A stretch of 24,533 nt of DNA from Acidobacteriota bacterium (GTDB taxonomy: Bacteria; Acidobacteriota; Vicinamibacteria; Vicinamibacterales; JACQTH01): positions 1 through 24,533 of the forward strand of contig JACQTH010000583.1 in NCBI GenBank assembly GCA_016210935.1. The letters are read 5' to 3'. The notes below the pieces were generated by a model. That model did not search any database. It had not been told where the DNA came from and worked only from the letters and a program-made list of their open reading frames with translations. The translations under genes were made by a program, and so were the position numbers. Numbering within the stretch: position 1 is the stretch's first letter; each line of letters starts with the position of its first letter. Positions 1 to 7,077 of this stretch are shown here, one piece after another.

Positions 1-761
1 GAGAGGATGACCCGCTCGATCCCGGTCCCACCCAGCCGATCCTCGTGATACATCGCGGTCTGGTGCACGAGATCCGCGAGACTGTCCTCGCTGTCGCCGC
101 TGCGGTTCCGGAAGAAGCGCAGATCGGTCCCCCGCAGGATGGCGACGCTCGCGTACTCGGGCCGGACGTGGACCAGCAGCCAGTCGCCGGCTGGCGCGCC
201 GCTCGAGGCCAGGACCGCATTGATCACGTTGAAGCAGGAAAGATCGACCAGACCCGGGTACGCCCCGGCCGCCGTCGCCAGCCCCTCGTACTCCGAGACG
301 ACATCGCGCCGCGCCAGCGCCACGATGTACTCACAACCGCCGTCCGGCAGCCTGACACCGGGCGCGTGCGTCACCTGTGCGTCTTCGATTCTGAACGGTG
401 CGCTCTTGCGGACATGGAATCGAACGAGCTGATCGAGATCGTCCGGCCGCGCCGGCACGGAGTCGAATCGCACGAGCGAAACCTTCGCGACCGGGTCCGG
501 CACCACGAGAGCGACTCGCGGGCGCCGGACGCCGAGCGCGGCGATGACCCGCTGGACCGCGCCGCACGCCGAACCCTTATCGTGGACGTTGCTCGCGTTC
601 AGCGCCGGGGTGATGGCCCCGGCCGGTAGCGTCTCGGTGGCGTGGGCTGTGATCGTCCAGGTCGAGCCGCGCGGCGACGCCGCGACCCCGGAGACGGTCG
701 TCGCGGACACTTCGATCGCGACGGTGGGTGCCGGCGCGGACAGGAACGATCGGCCTGTCAT
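1..761 (-). CDS. pilM: PilM-like type IV pilus/secretion assembly protein, 3'-truncated by window edge
   Basis: Reading the minus strand from the ATG at 761 gives an uninterrupted frame of about 253 codons that runs off the left edge. The ATG overlaps the gspE stop as ATGA, which implies translational coupling. Residues about 100-135 contain FDSVPARPDDLDQLVRFHV followed by RKSAPFRIEDAQV, which resembles the segment of PilM proteins where the protein binds its partner at the membrane (LP.P..EIE.AI..E....P....E). PilM is a cytoplasmic actin-fold protein that links the pilus ATPases to the inner-membrane PilN/PilO complex; GspL plays the equivalent part in type II secretion. The N-terminal actin-like phosphate-1 strand reads VAIEVSATTVSGVA, where PilM usually has a D-I-G triad, so nucleotide binding may be altered. 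The family call is by motif and context only; the C-terminal half is outside the window. Confidence 0.66.
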   Translation of the reverse strand, partial: MTGRSFLSAPAPTVAIEVSATTVSGVAASPRGSTWTITAHATETLPAGAITPALNASNVHDKGSACGAVQRVIAALGVRRPRVALVVPDPVAKVSLVRFDSVPARPDDLDQLVRFHVRKSAPFRIEDAQVTHAPGVRLPDGGCEYIVALARRDVVSEYEGLATAAGAYPGLVDLSCFNVINAVLASSGAPAGDWLLVHVRPEYASVAILRGTDLRFFRNRSGDSEDSLADLVHQTAMYHEDRLGGTGIERVIL

Positions 762-2410
762 TCGACGAACGTCACTTTGTTGATCTCGCGAAGCGTCGTA
801 ACCCCCTGGAAGACGCGCTGGACCGCGCACTCGCGCAGGAACTGCATGCCTTCTTCGCGAGCGGCCTTCTTGATCTCCGACGTGGGCTTCCCATCGAGAA
901 TCATCTCACGAATACGGTCGGACAAATCGAGCAGCTCGCAGATCGCCGTCCGCCCTTTGTAGCCGGTTCCGCCGCACTCGATGCATCCCGCCCCTTCATG
1001 AAACGGGTGTCCGTCGACCAGCGACGGGTCGAGGCCGGATTCCTCCAGCAGGGTCCGGGTCGGCCGGGCCTCTCTCTTACAGTGCGGGCAGATCACGCGA
1101 ACCAGGCGCTGGGCCAGGACGCAGTTGAGCGCCGAGACGAACTGATACGGCTCCACGTTCATGTTGAGGAAGCGGCCGAGCACGTCGACGACGTTGTTCG
1201 CGTGGACCGTCGTAAAGACGAGATGGCCCGTGAGCGCCGACTGGATGGCGATCTGCGCCGTCTCCGGATCGCGAATCTCCCCCACCATGATCTTGTCGGG
1301 GTCATGCCGCAGGATCGACCGCAGTCCGCGGGCGAAGGTGAGCCCCTTCTTCTCGTTGATCGGAATCTGCGTGATGCCCTCGATCTGATACTCGACGGGA
1401 TCTTCGATGGTGATGATCTTGTCCTCGACCGACTTGATCTCCGAGAGCGCCGCGTACAAGGTCGTCGTCTTGCCGCTCCCCGTCGGGCCGGTGACCAGCA
1501 CCATCCCATACGGCTCCGCGATGTACTTCCGGAACCGTTTCAGCTCCGCGTCCGGAAACCCGAGGATGTCGAGCCGCAGGTCGCTGAACTGCTCGCTGAT
1601 CGACTCCTTGTCCAGGATCCGGATGACGGCGTCCTCCCCGTGCACGCTCGGCATGATCGACACGCGGAAGTCGATGGTCTTTCCCGGCACCCGCAGCCTG
1701 AACCGGCCGTCCTGGGGCACGCGCTTCTCGGCGATGTCGAGCTCCGCCATGACCTTGATGCGCGAGACGATGGAGCTGTGAAACTGCTTGGCGATCGGCC
1801 GCATCGCGGGCTGGAGCACGCCGTCGATCCGGTACTTCACATGAACGGCGTCGTCCTGCGTTTCGATGTGAATGTCGCTGGCGCGGCGCTGGATGGCCGA
1901 GAAGATCGTCGAGTCCACGAGGCGGATGATCGGACTGATGTCGCTGGTCAGCCGCTCCACGGTGAGGCTCTCGTCTCCGGCCTCGTCTTCCTTGAGGAGC
2001 TGGAGCTGAAACCCTTCCGTGGCCTCCTCGAGCACCCGCTGGGAGCTCTCGCTCTTCTTCAGGATCGCTTCGATCGCCGATCTCGGCCCCACCGTGACTT
2101 TGAGCGGCGTCGCCAGCAGCAGCGACAGCTCGTCGATCATCGGCAGATCGGTCGGATCGGACACGACGATGACGAGCGACTTGCCGTCGCGCGCGTAGGG
2201 GACGAAGTTGTAGCGCAACATCAAGTCTGCGGGAATGGACCGGAACAACTCGTGATCGATCCGGAACTCCTGCAGATCGACGAACATCAGGCCATAGCGC
2301 TCGGCGAGGCGCCGGGCCTGCTCCACTTCGCGCGCGCGGTCCTCCGGCGCCGTCTCGACGCCGGTGGAACCGGCATACAACTCGTCCGGCGTGACGGGAT
2401 GGTTGTTCAC
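758..2410 (-). CDS. gspE: GspE/PilB-family secretion/pilus assembly ATPase
   Basis: This is the cytoplasmic hexameric ATPase that drives pseudopilus or pilus extension. The protein has 550 residues, normal for the family. An MshEN-type N-terminal domain covers roughly residues 30-130. The ATPase core follows, with Walker A GPTGSGKTTT at about 306-315, Asp box ITIEDPVEY, Walker B IMVGEIRDPETA from about 372, and His box TGHLVFTTVHAN. A four-cysteine zinc site is formed by CPHC (about 440) and CIEC (about 476) and is typical of GspE/PilB. The start is GTG at 2410, overlapping the gspF stop as GTGA; the stop overlaps the pilM-like start as ATGA. Tight coupling with F and M components suggests one machine. 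Sequence alone does not separate type II secretion from type IV pilus, because no pilin or secretin gene is in view. Confidence 0.93.
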   Translation of the reverse strand: MNNHPVTPDELYAGSTGVETAPEDRAREVEQARRLAERYGLMFVDLQEFRIDHELFRSIPADLMLRYNFVPYARDGKSLVIVVSDPTDLPMIDELSLLLATPLKVTVGPRSAIEAILKKSESSQRVLEEATEGFQLQLLKEDEAGDESLTVERLTSDISPIIRLVDSTIFSAIQRRASDIHIETQDDAVHVKYRIDGVLQPAMRPIAKQFHSSIVSRIKVMAELDIAEKRVPQDGRFRLRVPGKTIDFRVSIMPSVHGEDAVIRILDKESISEQFSDLRLDILGFPDAELKRFRKYIAEPYGMVLVTGPTGSGKTTTLYAALSEIKSVEDKIITIEDPVEYQIEGITQIPINEKKGLTFARGLRSILRHDPDKIMVGEIRDPETAQIAIQSALTGHLVFTTVHANNVVDVLGRFLNMNVEPYQFVSALNCVLAQRLVRVICPHCKREARPTRTLLEESGLDPSLVDGHPFHEGAGCIECGGTGYKGRTAICELLDLSDRIREMILDGKPTSEIKKAAREEGMQFLRECAVQRVFQGVTTLREINKVTFVE

Positions 2411-3621
2411 GACGTTCCTACGACCGCTGACAGGTTGAGCAGCGGCAGATAGAGGCTCAGCAGCAGCACCGCGATCACGAGCCCCATGATGGCCAGCAGA
2501 ATCGGCTCGACCAGCGTGACGAACCGCCCGAGGTCCGTCTCGATCTCCTCGTCGTAGAAGTCGGCCAGGCTGTTCAGCATCTCCTGCAGGGCGCCGGTCG
2601 ACTCGCCGACCTCGGCCATCTTGACCGCCACCGGGGGGAACACGCCGCGCTCGTCGAGCGCCGCCGCGAACGCGGACCCTTCCCGCACCCGCACCCCCAC
2701 GGTCTGCAGCTCGCGCGCGATGTGCTGGTTGCCGATGGATCGCGCCGCGACCTCGATGGCATTCACCAGCGGGATGCCCCCGCCCAGCAGCGTTCCCAGG
2801 GTCCGGGCCAGCTGCGACGTCGCGAACTTTCGCGCGACGGATCCGGCGAACGGAATCCGCAGGACGACGCGGTCGAATCGCGCCCGCTGGTTGGGCTGGC
2901 GCAGCCAGAGCACAAAGGCGGCCACCAGAGCGGCGAGCGCCAGGACGACGAAAAGAAGCTGTTCGCGCACGATCGTCGCGATCGTCACCATCGCGCGCGT
3001 CAACGGTGGAAGCTCCGCGCTGAAGCTCTCGTAGAACAGCGCAAACTCGGGCACGACGGTGAACAGAATGATCCCGACCACGATGAGCGCCAGCGCCACC
3101 AGGATGATTGGGTAGATCAACGCGGAAACCATCCGCCGCTTCACACCGCTGATCACTTTGGCATAGGCGACGAAGCGCCGGATGGTGCTGTCAAGACTGC
3201 CGCTCTTCTCGCCGGCGAGCAGCGACGCCGTGTACACGCCCGGAAACAGATCCTGATAATTCCCAAACGCGTCGGAGAGGGCCGACCCGGCGCGGACGCG
3301 GTCGTGCACATCGTCCAGAACCGTCCGGAACAGCGGGTTCGTCACCCGCTGTCGCAGGATGTCAAGGGACTGCACGAGCGGCATGCCGGCTTTCAGTAAG
3401 GTCGCGAGCTCCTGATTGAAGACCAGGAATTCACGCGCCGGGACGCGGCGGCGCTGCGGCAGCTCGAGCGACAGGCCCGCAATGGCGCTGCGGGGTTGCA
3501 GGCGGAGGACGCAGAGCCCCTTCTGCTCGAATTCATGTCTGAGTCGCGTTTCGCTTTCGGCCATGTACACGCCCTCGACAATTTCACCAGTGGGCGTGCC
3601 TAGCCTGCAGCGAAACTCCAT
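2407..3621 (-). CDS. gspF: GspF/PilC-family inner-membrane platform protein
   Basis: This is a polytopic inner-membrane protein that forms the platform above the GspE/PilB ATPase and helps assemble (pseudo)pilin subunits. It has 404 residues, the usual family length. Two T2SSF domains are visible, about 70-195 and 270-395, the first carrying FNQELATLLKAGMPLVQSL and the second TSQLARTLGTLLGGGIPLV. Hydrophobic segments occur near residues 165-190 (SALIYPIILVALALIVVGII), 220-240 and 370-398 (LLAIMGLVIAVLLLSLYLPL), the usual three-helix pattern. ATG at 3621 is the first start and gives the conserved N-terminal MEFRCRLGTPTGEIVEG; no strong Shine-Dalgarno sequence precedes it. It is first in the coupled F-E-M run and lies 70 bp downstream of the lipoprotein gene on the same strand. 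Confidence 0.93.
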   Translation of the reverse strand: MEFRCRLGTPTGEIVEGVYMAESETRLRHEFEQKGLCVLRLQPRSAIAGLSLELPQRRRVPAREFLVFNQELATLLKAGMPLVQSLDILRQRVTNPLFRTVLDDVHDRVRAGSALSDAFGNYQDLFPGVYTASLLAGEKSGSLDSTIRRFVAYAKVISGVKRRMVSALIYPIILVALALIVVGIILFTVVPEFALFYESFSAELPPLTRAMVTIATIVREQLLFVVLALAALVAAFVLWLRQPNQRARFDRVVLRIPFAGSVARKFATSQLARTLGTLLGGGIPLVNAIEVAARSIGNQHIARELQTVGVRVREGSAFAAALDERGVFPPVAVKMAEVGESTGALQEMLNSLADFYDEEIETDLGRFVTLVEPILLAIMGLVIAVLLLSLYLPLLNLSAVVGTS

Positions 3622-3691
3622 GTCAAGAGTTTAGACCACGGGGCCGGGAATGTGGACTGCACGAAACTGCCGGGATCGGCGCGAAGACTGG

Positions 3692-4561
3692 CTACCGGGG
3701 CTCGATGAAGGCGTGGAAGACCCGGACGCCGAGTTCTCGGGGGTCCCGGCTGTTCGAGCCTGGGGTCGACGCCGGCACGATCGTTTTGTCGACCAGAAGC
3801 CGCAGTTCCACCATATCGGTCGTCCCGAACTGCGCGGCTGAAACAGGCGTTTTCTGAAGAATCTGCTCCCGCCCGACGGGGAAGGTGTCGAGCGTCTGGT
3901 TCCCAAGGACGAGCGTGACGGTCTGCGGGTCGGGCAACCCGCCGGGCTGCCCGTCGAGGCTCAGATAGAGAAGGCAGTCGCGCTTGGGATTCCTGAGCGC
4001 CAGGACCGCCTCTTTGCGCGTCCACTGCCACTCGACGGCCGGGTTGTCTTCGGCCACTTCCGCCGGATGCCACCCGTCCTTGAAGATGACGAACACGTTC
4101 TCCGTCTGAGGCAGCAGCTGGATGTCCGCCACCTTATATGATCGCTGGCCGCGGTCCTCACCCGACAGCCGAAGCCTCCGTTCGGACTTCATCGAATACA
4201 GTCCTGCCACCACCGTCGCCTTGCCGATATAGGGGTAGACCGGAATAAACATGGTCCGCGTGTACTCAATCGTCTCGCCCGGCGTCCACCGCGTCGTCGG
4301 CCGCGGCGGCACATGGTCATCCGTCCACATCAGCTCTTCGTCGGCGTCCAGGAAGTGGACCATCACGTGGTAATCCTCATCGAACCGCGCATTTGGCGCC
4401 ACGACCCACCTGTACGCGACCTCAACGGGACTTCCAAGCGGCGGACGTGTCGTGTTGAACTTCGCGGAGACCGAGGCCACCGGCGCCGTGTCGTCACGGC
4501 TCTCGCCGCAACCGACTGCAAGCGCAAGAATGATGGAGAGGAAGATCCTTCGGGGTACCAC
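3692..4561 (-). CDS. Putative lipoprotein of unknown function
   Basis: I do not recognise the family. From GTG at 4561 the 289-residue product begins VVPRRIFLSIILALAVGCGE, a short basic N-region, a hydrophobic stretch and a Cys at position 18 in a somewhat degenerate lipobox (AVGC), so a lipid-anchored envelope protein is likely. A TTG at 4600 would add 13 residues; the shorter form fits a lipoprotein signal better, and neither start has a clear ribosome binding site. The first half (HVMVHFLDADEELMWTDDHV, then an ETIEYTRTMFIPVYPYIG stretch) and second half (PQTVTLVLGNQTLDTFPVGR) look like beta-rich modules. The gene is co-directional with gspF, 70 bp downstream, and divergent from the BMC gene, so it may be transcribed with the pilus/secretion genes. 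That link is contextual only. Confidence 0.72.
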   Translation of the reverse strand: MVPRRIFLSIILALAVGCGESRDDTAPVASVSAKFNTTRPPLGSPVEVAYRWVVAPNARFDEDYHVMVHFLDADEELMWTDDHVPPRPTTRWTPGETIEYTRTMFIPVYPYIGKATVVAGLYSMKSERRLRLSGEDRGQRSYKVADIQLLPQTENVFVIFKDGWHPAEVAEDNPAVEWQWTRKEAVLALRNPKRDCLLYLSLDGQPGGLPDPQTVTLVLGNQTLDTFPVGREQILQKTPVSAAQFGTTDMVELRLLVDKTIVPASTPGSNSRDPRELGVRVFHAFIEPR

Positions 4562-4648
4562 GGAAGAGTCAGAATAGCGTAGTTGCTGCGGCTCCCGCAA
4601 TGATGCTAGAGTGCGCGCGACTGTTGGGCCTCAACATCTTACGCTGAT

Positions 4649-4668
4649 CTTCCGGCTAAAGCCGGAAG
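4649..4668 (+). repeat. Palindrome, CTRAAG family copy 1 (BMC leader)
   Basis: Perfect 9-bp arms CTTCCGGCT and AGCCGGAAG surround AA, followed by CCACGAG. It sits in the 4562-4677 gap between the divergent lipoprotein and BMC genes and ends 9 nt before the BMC ATG. GGAAG in the right arm is the only Shine-Dalgarno-like sequence for that gene, so a folded hairpin would hide it. The same core recurs at 6890, 6941, 16544 and 18572. Confidence 0.8.
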
Positions 4669-4677
4669 CCACGAGTC

Positions 4678-4959
4678 ATGGCTGCAGAAGCGCTCGGGAT
4701 GATCGAAACGAAGGGTCTCATCGGCTCGGTCGAGGCGGCCGACGCGATGGCGAAGACCGCCAACGTCGTGCTCGTGGGCAAGGAGTACATCGGCGCCGGT
4801 TACGTCACGGTCATGGTCCGTGGTGACGTGGGCGCCGTGAAGGCGGCGACGGACGCCGGCGCCGCGGCGGCCCGGCGCGTGGGCGAGCTGGTGTCGGTTC
4901 ACGTCATCCCTCGCCCCCACAGCGAAGTCGAACGGATTCTCCCGCAGCAGAAAACGTAA
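4678..4959 (+). CDS. Bacterial microcompartment hexameric shell protein (BMC-H)
   Basis: The 93-residue product is a single BMC domain, the length of PduA/EutM/CcmK-type proteins. It opens with the family signature EALGMIETKGLIGSVEAADA, continues with MAKTANVVLVGKEYIGAGYV and VMVRGDVGAVKAATDAGAAA, and ends with VHVIPRPHSEVERILP. Such proteins form hexamers that tile the facets of a proteinaceous organelle and let small metabolites through a central pore. ATG 4678 gives the standard N-terminus. It is followed after 18 bp by an acylating aldehyde dehydrogenase of the kind packaged in such organelles. No pentameric (BMC-P), tandem-domain (BMC-T) or signature enzyme gene is in the window, so this is a partial or satellite locus. 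The upstream hairpin at 4649-4668 may limit its translation. Confidence 0.95.
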   Translation: MAAEALGMIETKGLIGSVEAADAMAKTANVVLVGKEYIGAGYVTVMVRGDVGAVKAATDAGAAAARRVGELVSVHVIPRPHSEVERILPQQKT

Positions 4960-4977
4960 AATTCCCGGCCTGCTGAC

Positions 4978-6765
4978 ATGGCCGCCGAGCAGCCGAAAGT
5001 AGAACTCGACCGCGACCTCGCCTCCATTACCGAAGCCCGCCAGCTCGCGCGACGCGCGAAGCAGGCACAAGCCATCCTCGCGGAATGCTCGCAGGAACAG
5101 ATCGATGCGTTCACCGACGCACTGGCCGCCGCGGCGGCTGCGCATGCCGAGCCGGTCGCCCGCCTGGCCGTCGAGGAAACGGGCTACGGCGTGGTGGCCG
5201 ACAAGATCCAGAAGAACCTGTTCTCGGCGCAGCGGGTCTACCAGTTCATCAAGCCGATGCGGACCGTCGGGATCGTCAACCGCATCGAGAGCACGAAGGT
5301 TATCGAGATTGCTGAGCCGTTCGGCGTGGTGGCGGCCGTCGTTCCATCCACCAACCCCACCTCGACGGCCATCTACAAGATTCTGATTTCCATCAAAGCC
5401 CGGTGCGCCATCGTCCTGAGTCCCCATCCAGCTGCGGTCAAGTGCATCACGCGCACGGCGGAGGTGATGGCAGATGCGGGGCACAAGGCCGGTCTTCCTG
5501 ACGGCGCGATCAGTTGGATGACGACGGTCACGCTTGAAGGGACCCAGGAACTGATGAAGCACCGCGACATCGCTGTCATCCTCGCGACCGGAGGGATGGG
5601 ACTCGTCCGCGCGGCTTATAGCGCTGGCAAGCCCGCGTACGGCGTCGGGCCCGGCAACGCCCCCGCGTACGTCGAACGGACGGCGGATCTCAAGAAGGCC
5701 GTTCACGATGTGGTGACGGGGAAAACCTTCGACAACGGTGTGCTCTGCTCGGCGGAAAACGCGGTCGTTGTCGACGAAGCGATCGCCGAGGATGTGCGGA
5801 GAGCCTTTATCGCGGATGGCGGCCACTTTCTCTCGCCCGACGAGATTGAGAAGGTGGGAAAGGCCCTCGTGACGCCGCAGCGCCTCCCCAACCCCGCTCT
5901 GGTTGGAAAAGCCGCTACATTCATCGCGTCCAAGGCCGGCATCACGGTTCCGGCCGAGACGCGGGTTCTCTTGGCGCCGCTGGCCGGCGTCGGCCGGGAC
6001 TACCCACTGTCCATCGAAAAGCTCTGTCCCGTGCTTGCGTTCTACGTTGTCAAGGATTGGCGGGAAGGCTGCGAACGGTGCAAGCAGATCCTGCGCTACG
6101 GCGGGATGGGGCACACCATGTCGATTCATTCCCGCGACGACCGCATCATCCTGGAGTTCGGCCTGAAAAAGCCCGCCTTCCGGATCTGCGTCAACACCCC
6201 AACGACCCACGGGTCGATCGGGCTGACAACCGGGCTCGAGCCCGCGATGACCCTCGGGTGCGGGGGGTACGGAGGGAACATCACCTCCGACAACATCTCG
6301 CCGCGGCATCTGCTCAACATCAAACGCCTGGCCTATGAGGTGAGACCGGCCGTCAGGCGCGGCGAGCAGCCGCGTGCGGAGGTCGACTGGCGCTCGGGGG
6401 GCCCTGAGCCAGGTCGAGGGGCGACGGAAGCGCCAATGTCCGCGTCCCAACTCAGTGATTTGCCGCGGCCGCCCGACCGGCCGGTCGACCGCGGGATCTC
6501 CGCCGAGGCGTTATCGAAGCGGATAGACGAGTTTCTGGCCGTTCGGGGGTTTTCGTCAGGCTCCCCTCGGAAAGCGGCCATTACGGCGGCGGCCATGCCG
6601 GCGGCCCCTTCCAAGCCCGTCGATTTCGTCTGCGAGGAGGACGTCCGGGAGGCCATCAAAACGGGCCGGCGCATCGTTATTGATGACCGGACGATTCTCA
6701 CGCCTGCTGCCCGCGATCTGGGGGAATCCAAGGGCGTCTTCAGCTTCGCGGATTGGCGCGCGTAG
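4978..6765 (+). CDS. BMC-associated CoA-acylating aldehyde dehydrogenase (PduP/EutE-like) with C-terminal extension
   Basis: It is predicted to oxidise an aldehyde to acyl-CoA with NAD+ and CoA inside a microcompartment. Residues 1-~465 match the PduP/EutE/AdhE-N family: VVAAVVPSTNPTSTAIYKIL, ILATGGMGLVRAAYSAGKPA, GVGPGNAPAYV, the catalytic Cys257 in NGVLCSAENAVVV, and MGHTMSIHS further on. At 595 residues it is about 120 longer than the usual 460-480. After LLNIKRLAYEVRP comes a Gly/Pro/Arg-rich linker, a probable amphipathic helix near 508-525 (SAEALSKRIDEFLAVRGF), a second Ala/Pro linker, and a terminal module from about 548 (DFVCEEDVREAIKTG, then DDRTILTPAARDLGESKGVF). The helix resembles an encapsulation peptide, and the last module recalls EutQ/EutT N-termini; both are inferences. 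The substrate cannot be told from sequence. It is 18 bp behind the BMC shell gene. Confidence 0.9.
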   Translation: MAAEQPKVELDRDLASITEARQLARRAKQAQAILAECSQEQIDAFTDALAAAAAAHAEPVARLAVEETGYGVVADKIQKNLFSAQRVYQFIKPMRTVGIVNRIESTKVIEIAEPFGVVAAVVPSTNPTSTAIYKILISIKARCAIVLSPHPAAVKCITRTAEVMADAGHKAGLPDGAISWMTTVTLEGTQELMKHRDIAVILATGGMGLVRAAYSAGKPAYGVGPGNAPAYVERTADLKKAVHDVVTGKTFDNGVLCSAENAVVVDEAIAEDVRRAFIADGGHFLSPDEIEKVGKALVTPQRLPNPALVGKAATFIASKAGITVPAETRVLLAPLAGVGRDYPLSIEKLCPVLAFYVVKDWREGCERCKQILRYGGMGHTMSIHSRDDRIILEFGLKKPAFRICVNTPTTHGSIGLTTGLEPAMTLGCGGYGGNITSDNISPRHLLNIKRLAYEVRPAVRRGEQPRAEVDWRSGGPEPGRGATEAPMSASQLSDLPRPPDRPVDRGISAEALSKRIDEFLAVRGFSSGSPRKAAITAAAMPAAPSKPVDFVCEEDVREAIKTGRRIVIDDRTILTPAARDLGESKGVFSFADWRA

Positions 6766-7077
6766 ACCCTGGCACACCCGCCATTGCACCGCTTGAGCGC
6801 TTATTGTTGAGCCTGCTGAACTTATCCGTTGACCGCCCGAGCTCTCCGATGTTAAGGTTGAGCGGTTCCGGTCTGGCCGGGCTCGTCCGGCCCGCCTGAA
6901 GGCGGGCACTACGAGACTCATGAGCCCAATCAGCTGTAGTGCCCGGCTTCAGCGGGCCTGCCAGCGACCCGGCCGGAGCGCTTGGTCCTGCCGCCAGTTA
7001 GTTTCGGAAGTCCCTCCGCCTGAGGGGCGATTGAAGTCCGCATCCGGTCGGGTCCGGATGCTTTGCGGAGCGCCCTG
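6766..7077. other. Intergenic spacer between aldehyde dehydrogenase and mltD
   Basis: About 312 bp without a convincing gene. It holds the paired palindromes at 6890-6957. A GGAG at 7067-7070 serves mltD. No rho-independent terminator follows the dehydrogenase, and no clear promoter was found. Confidence 0.7.
6890..6957. repeat. Inverted pair of palindromes, CTRAAG family copies 2 and 3
   Basis: Copy 2 (plus strand, 6890-6907) has perfect arms GCCCGCCT and AGGCGGGC around GA, then ACTACGAG. Copy 3 lies on the minus strand (6941-6957), with arms GCCCGCT and AGCCGGGC (one extra base) around GA, then ACTACA. The two copies face opposite ways across about 33 bp, like a two-unit bacterial interspersed mosaic element. 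They share GGGCACTAC next to the stem, which shows common descent and not chance. Confidence 0.8.

Noticed and set aside
728..2452. 574-codon plus-strand frame over gspE
   Set aside because: Exact antisense of a motif-complete GspE; its Arg/Asp/His-rich composition is typical of antisense frames in GC-rich DNA.
4639..6450. 603-codon minus-strand frame over the BMC and aldehyde dehydrogenase genes
   Set aside because: Antisense to two genes with clear family motifs; no recognisable domain of its own.
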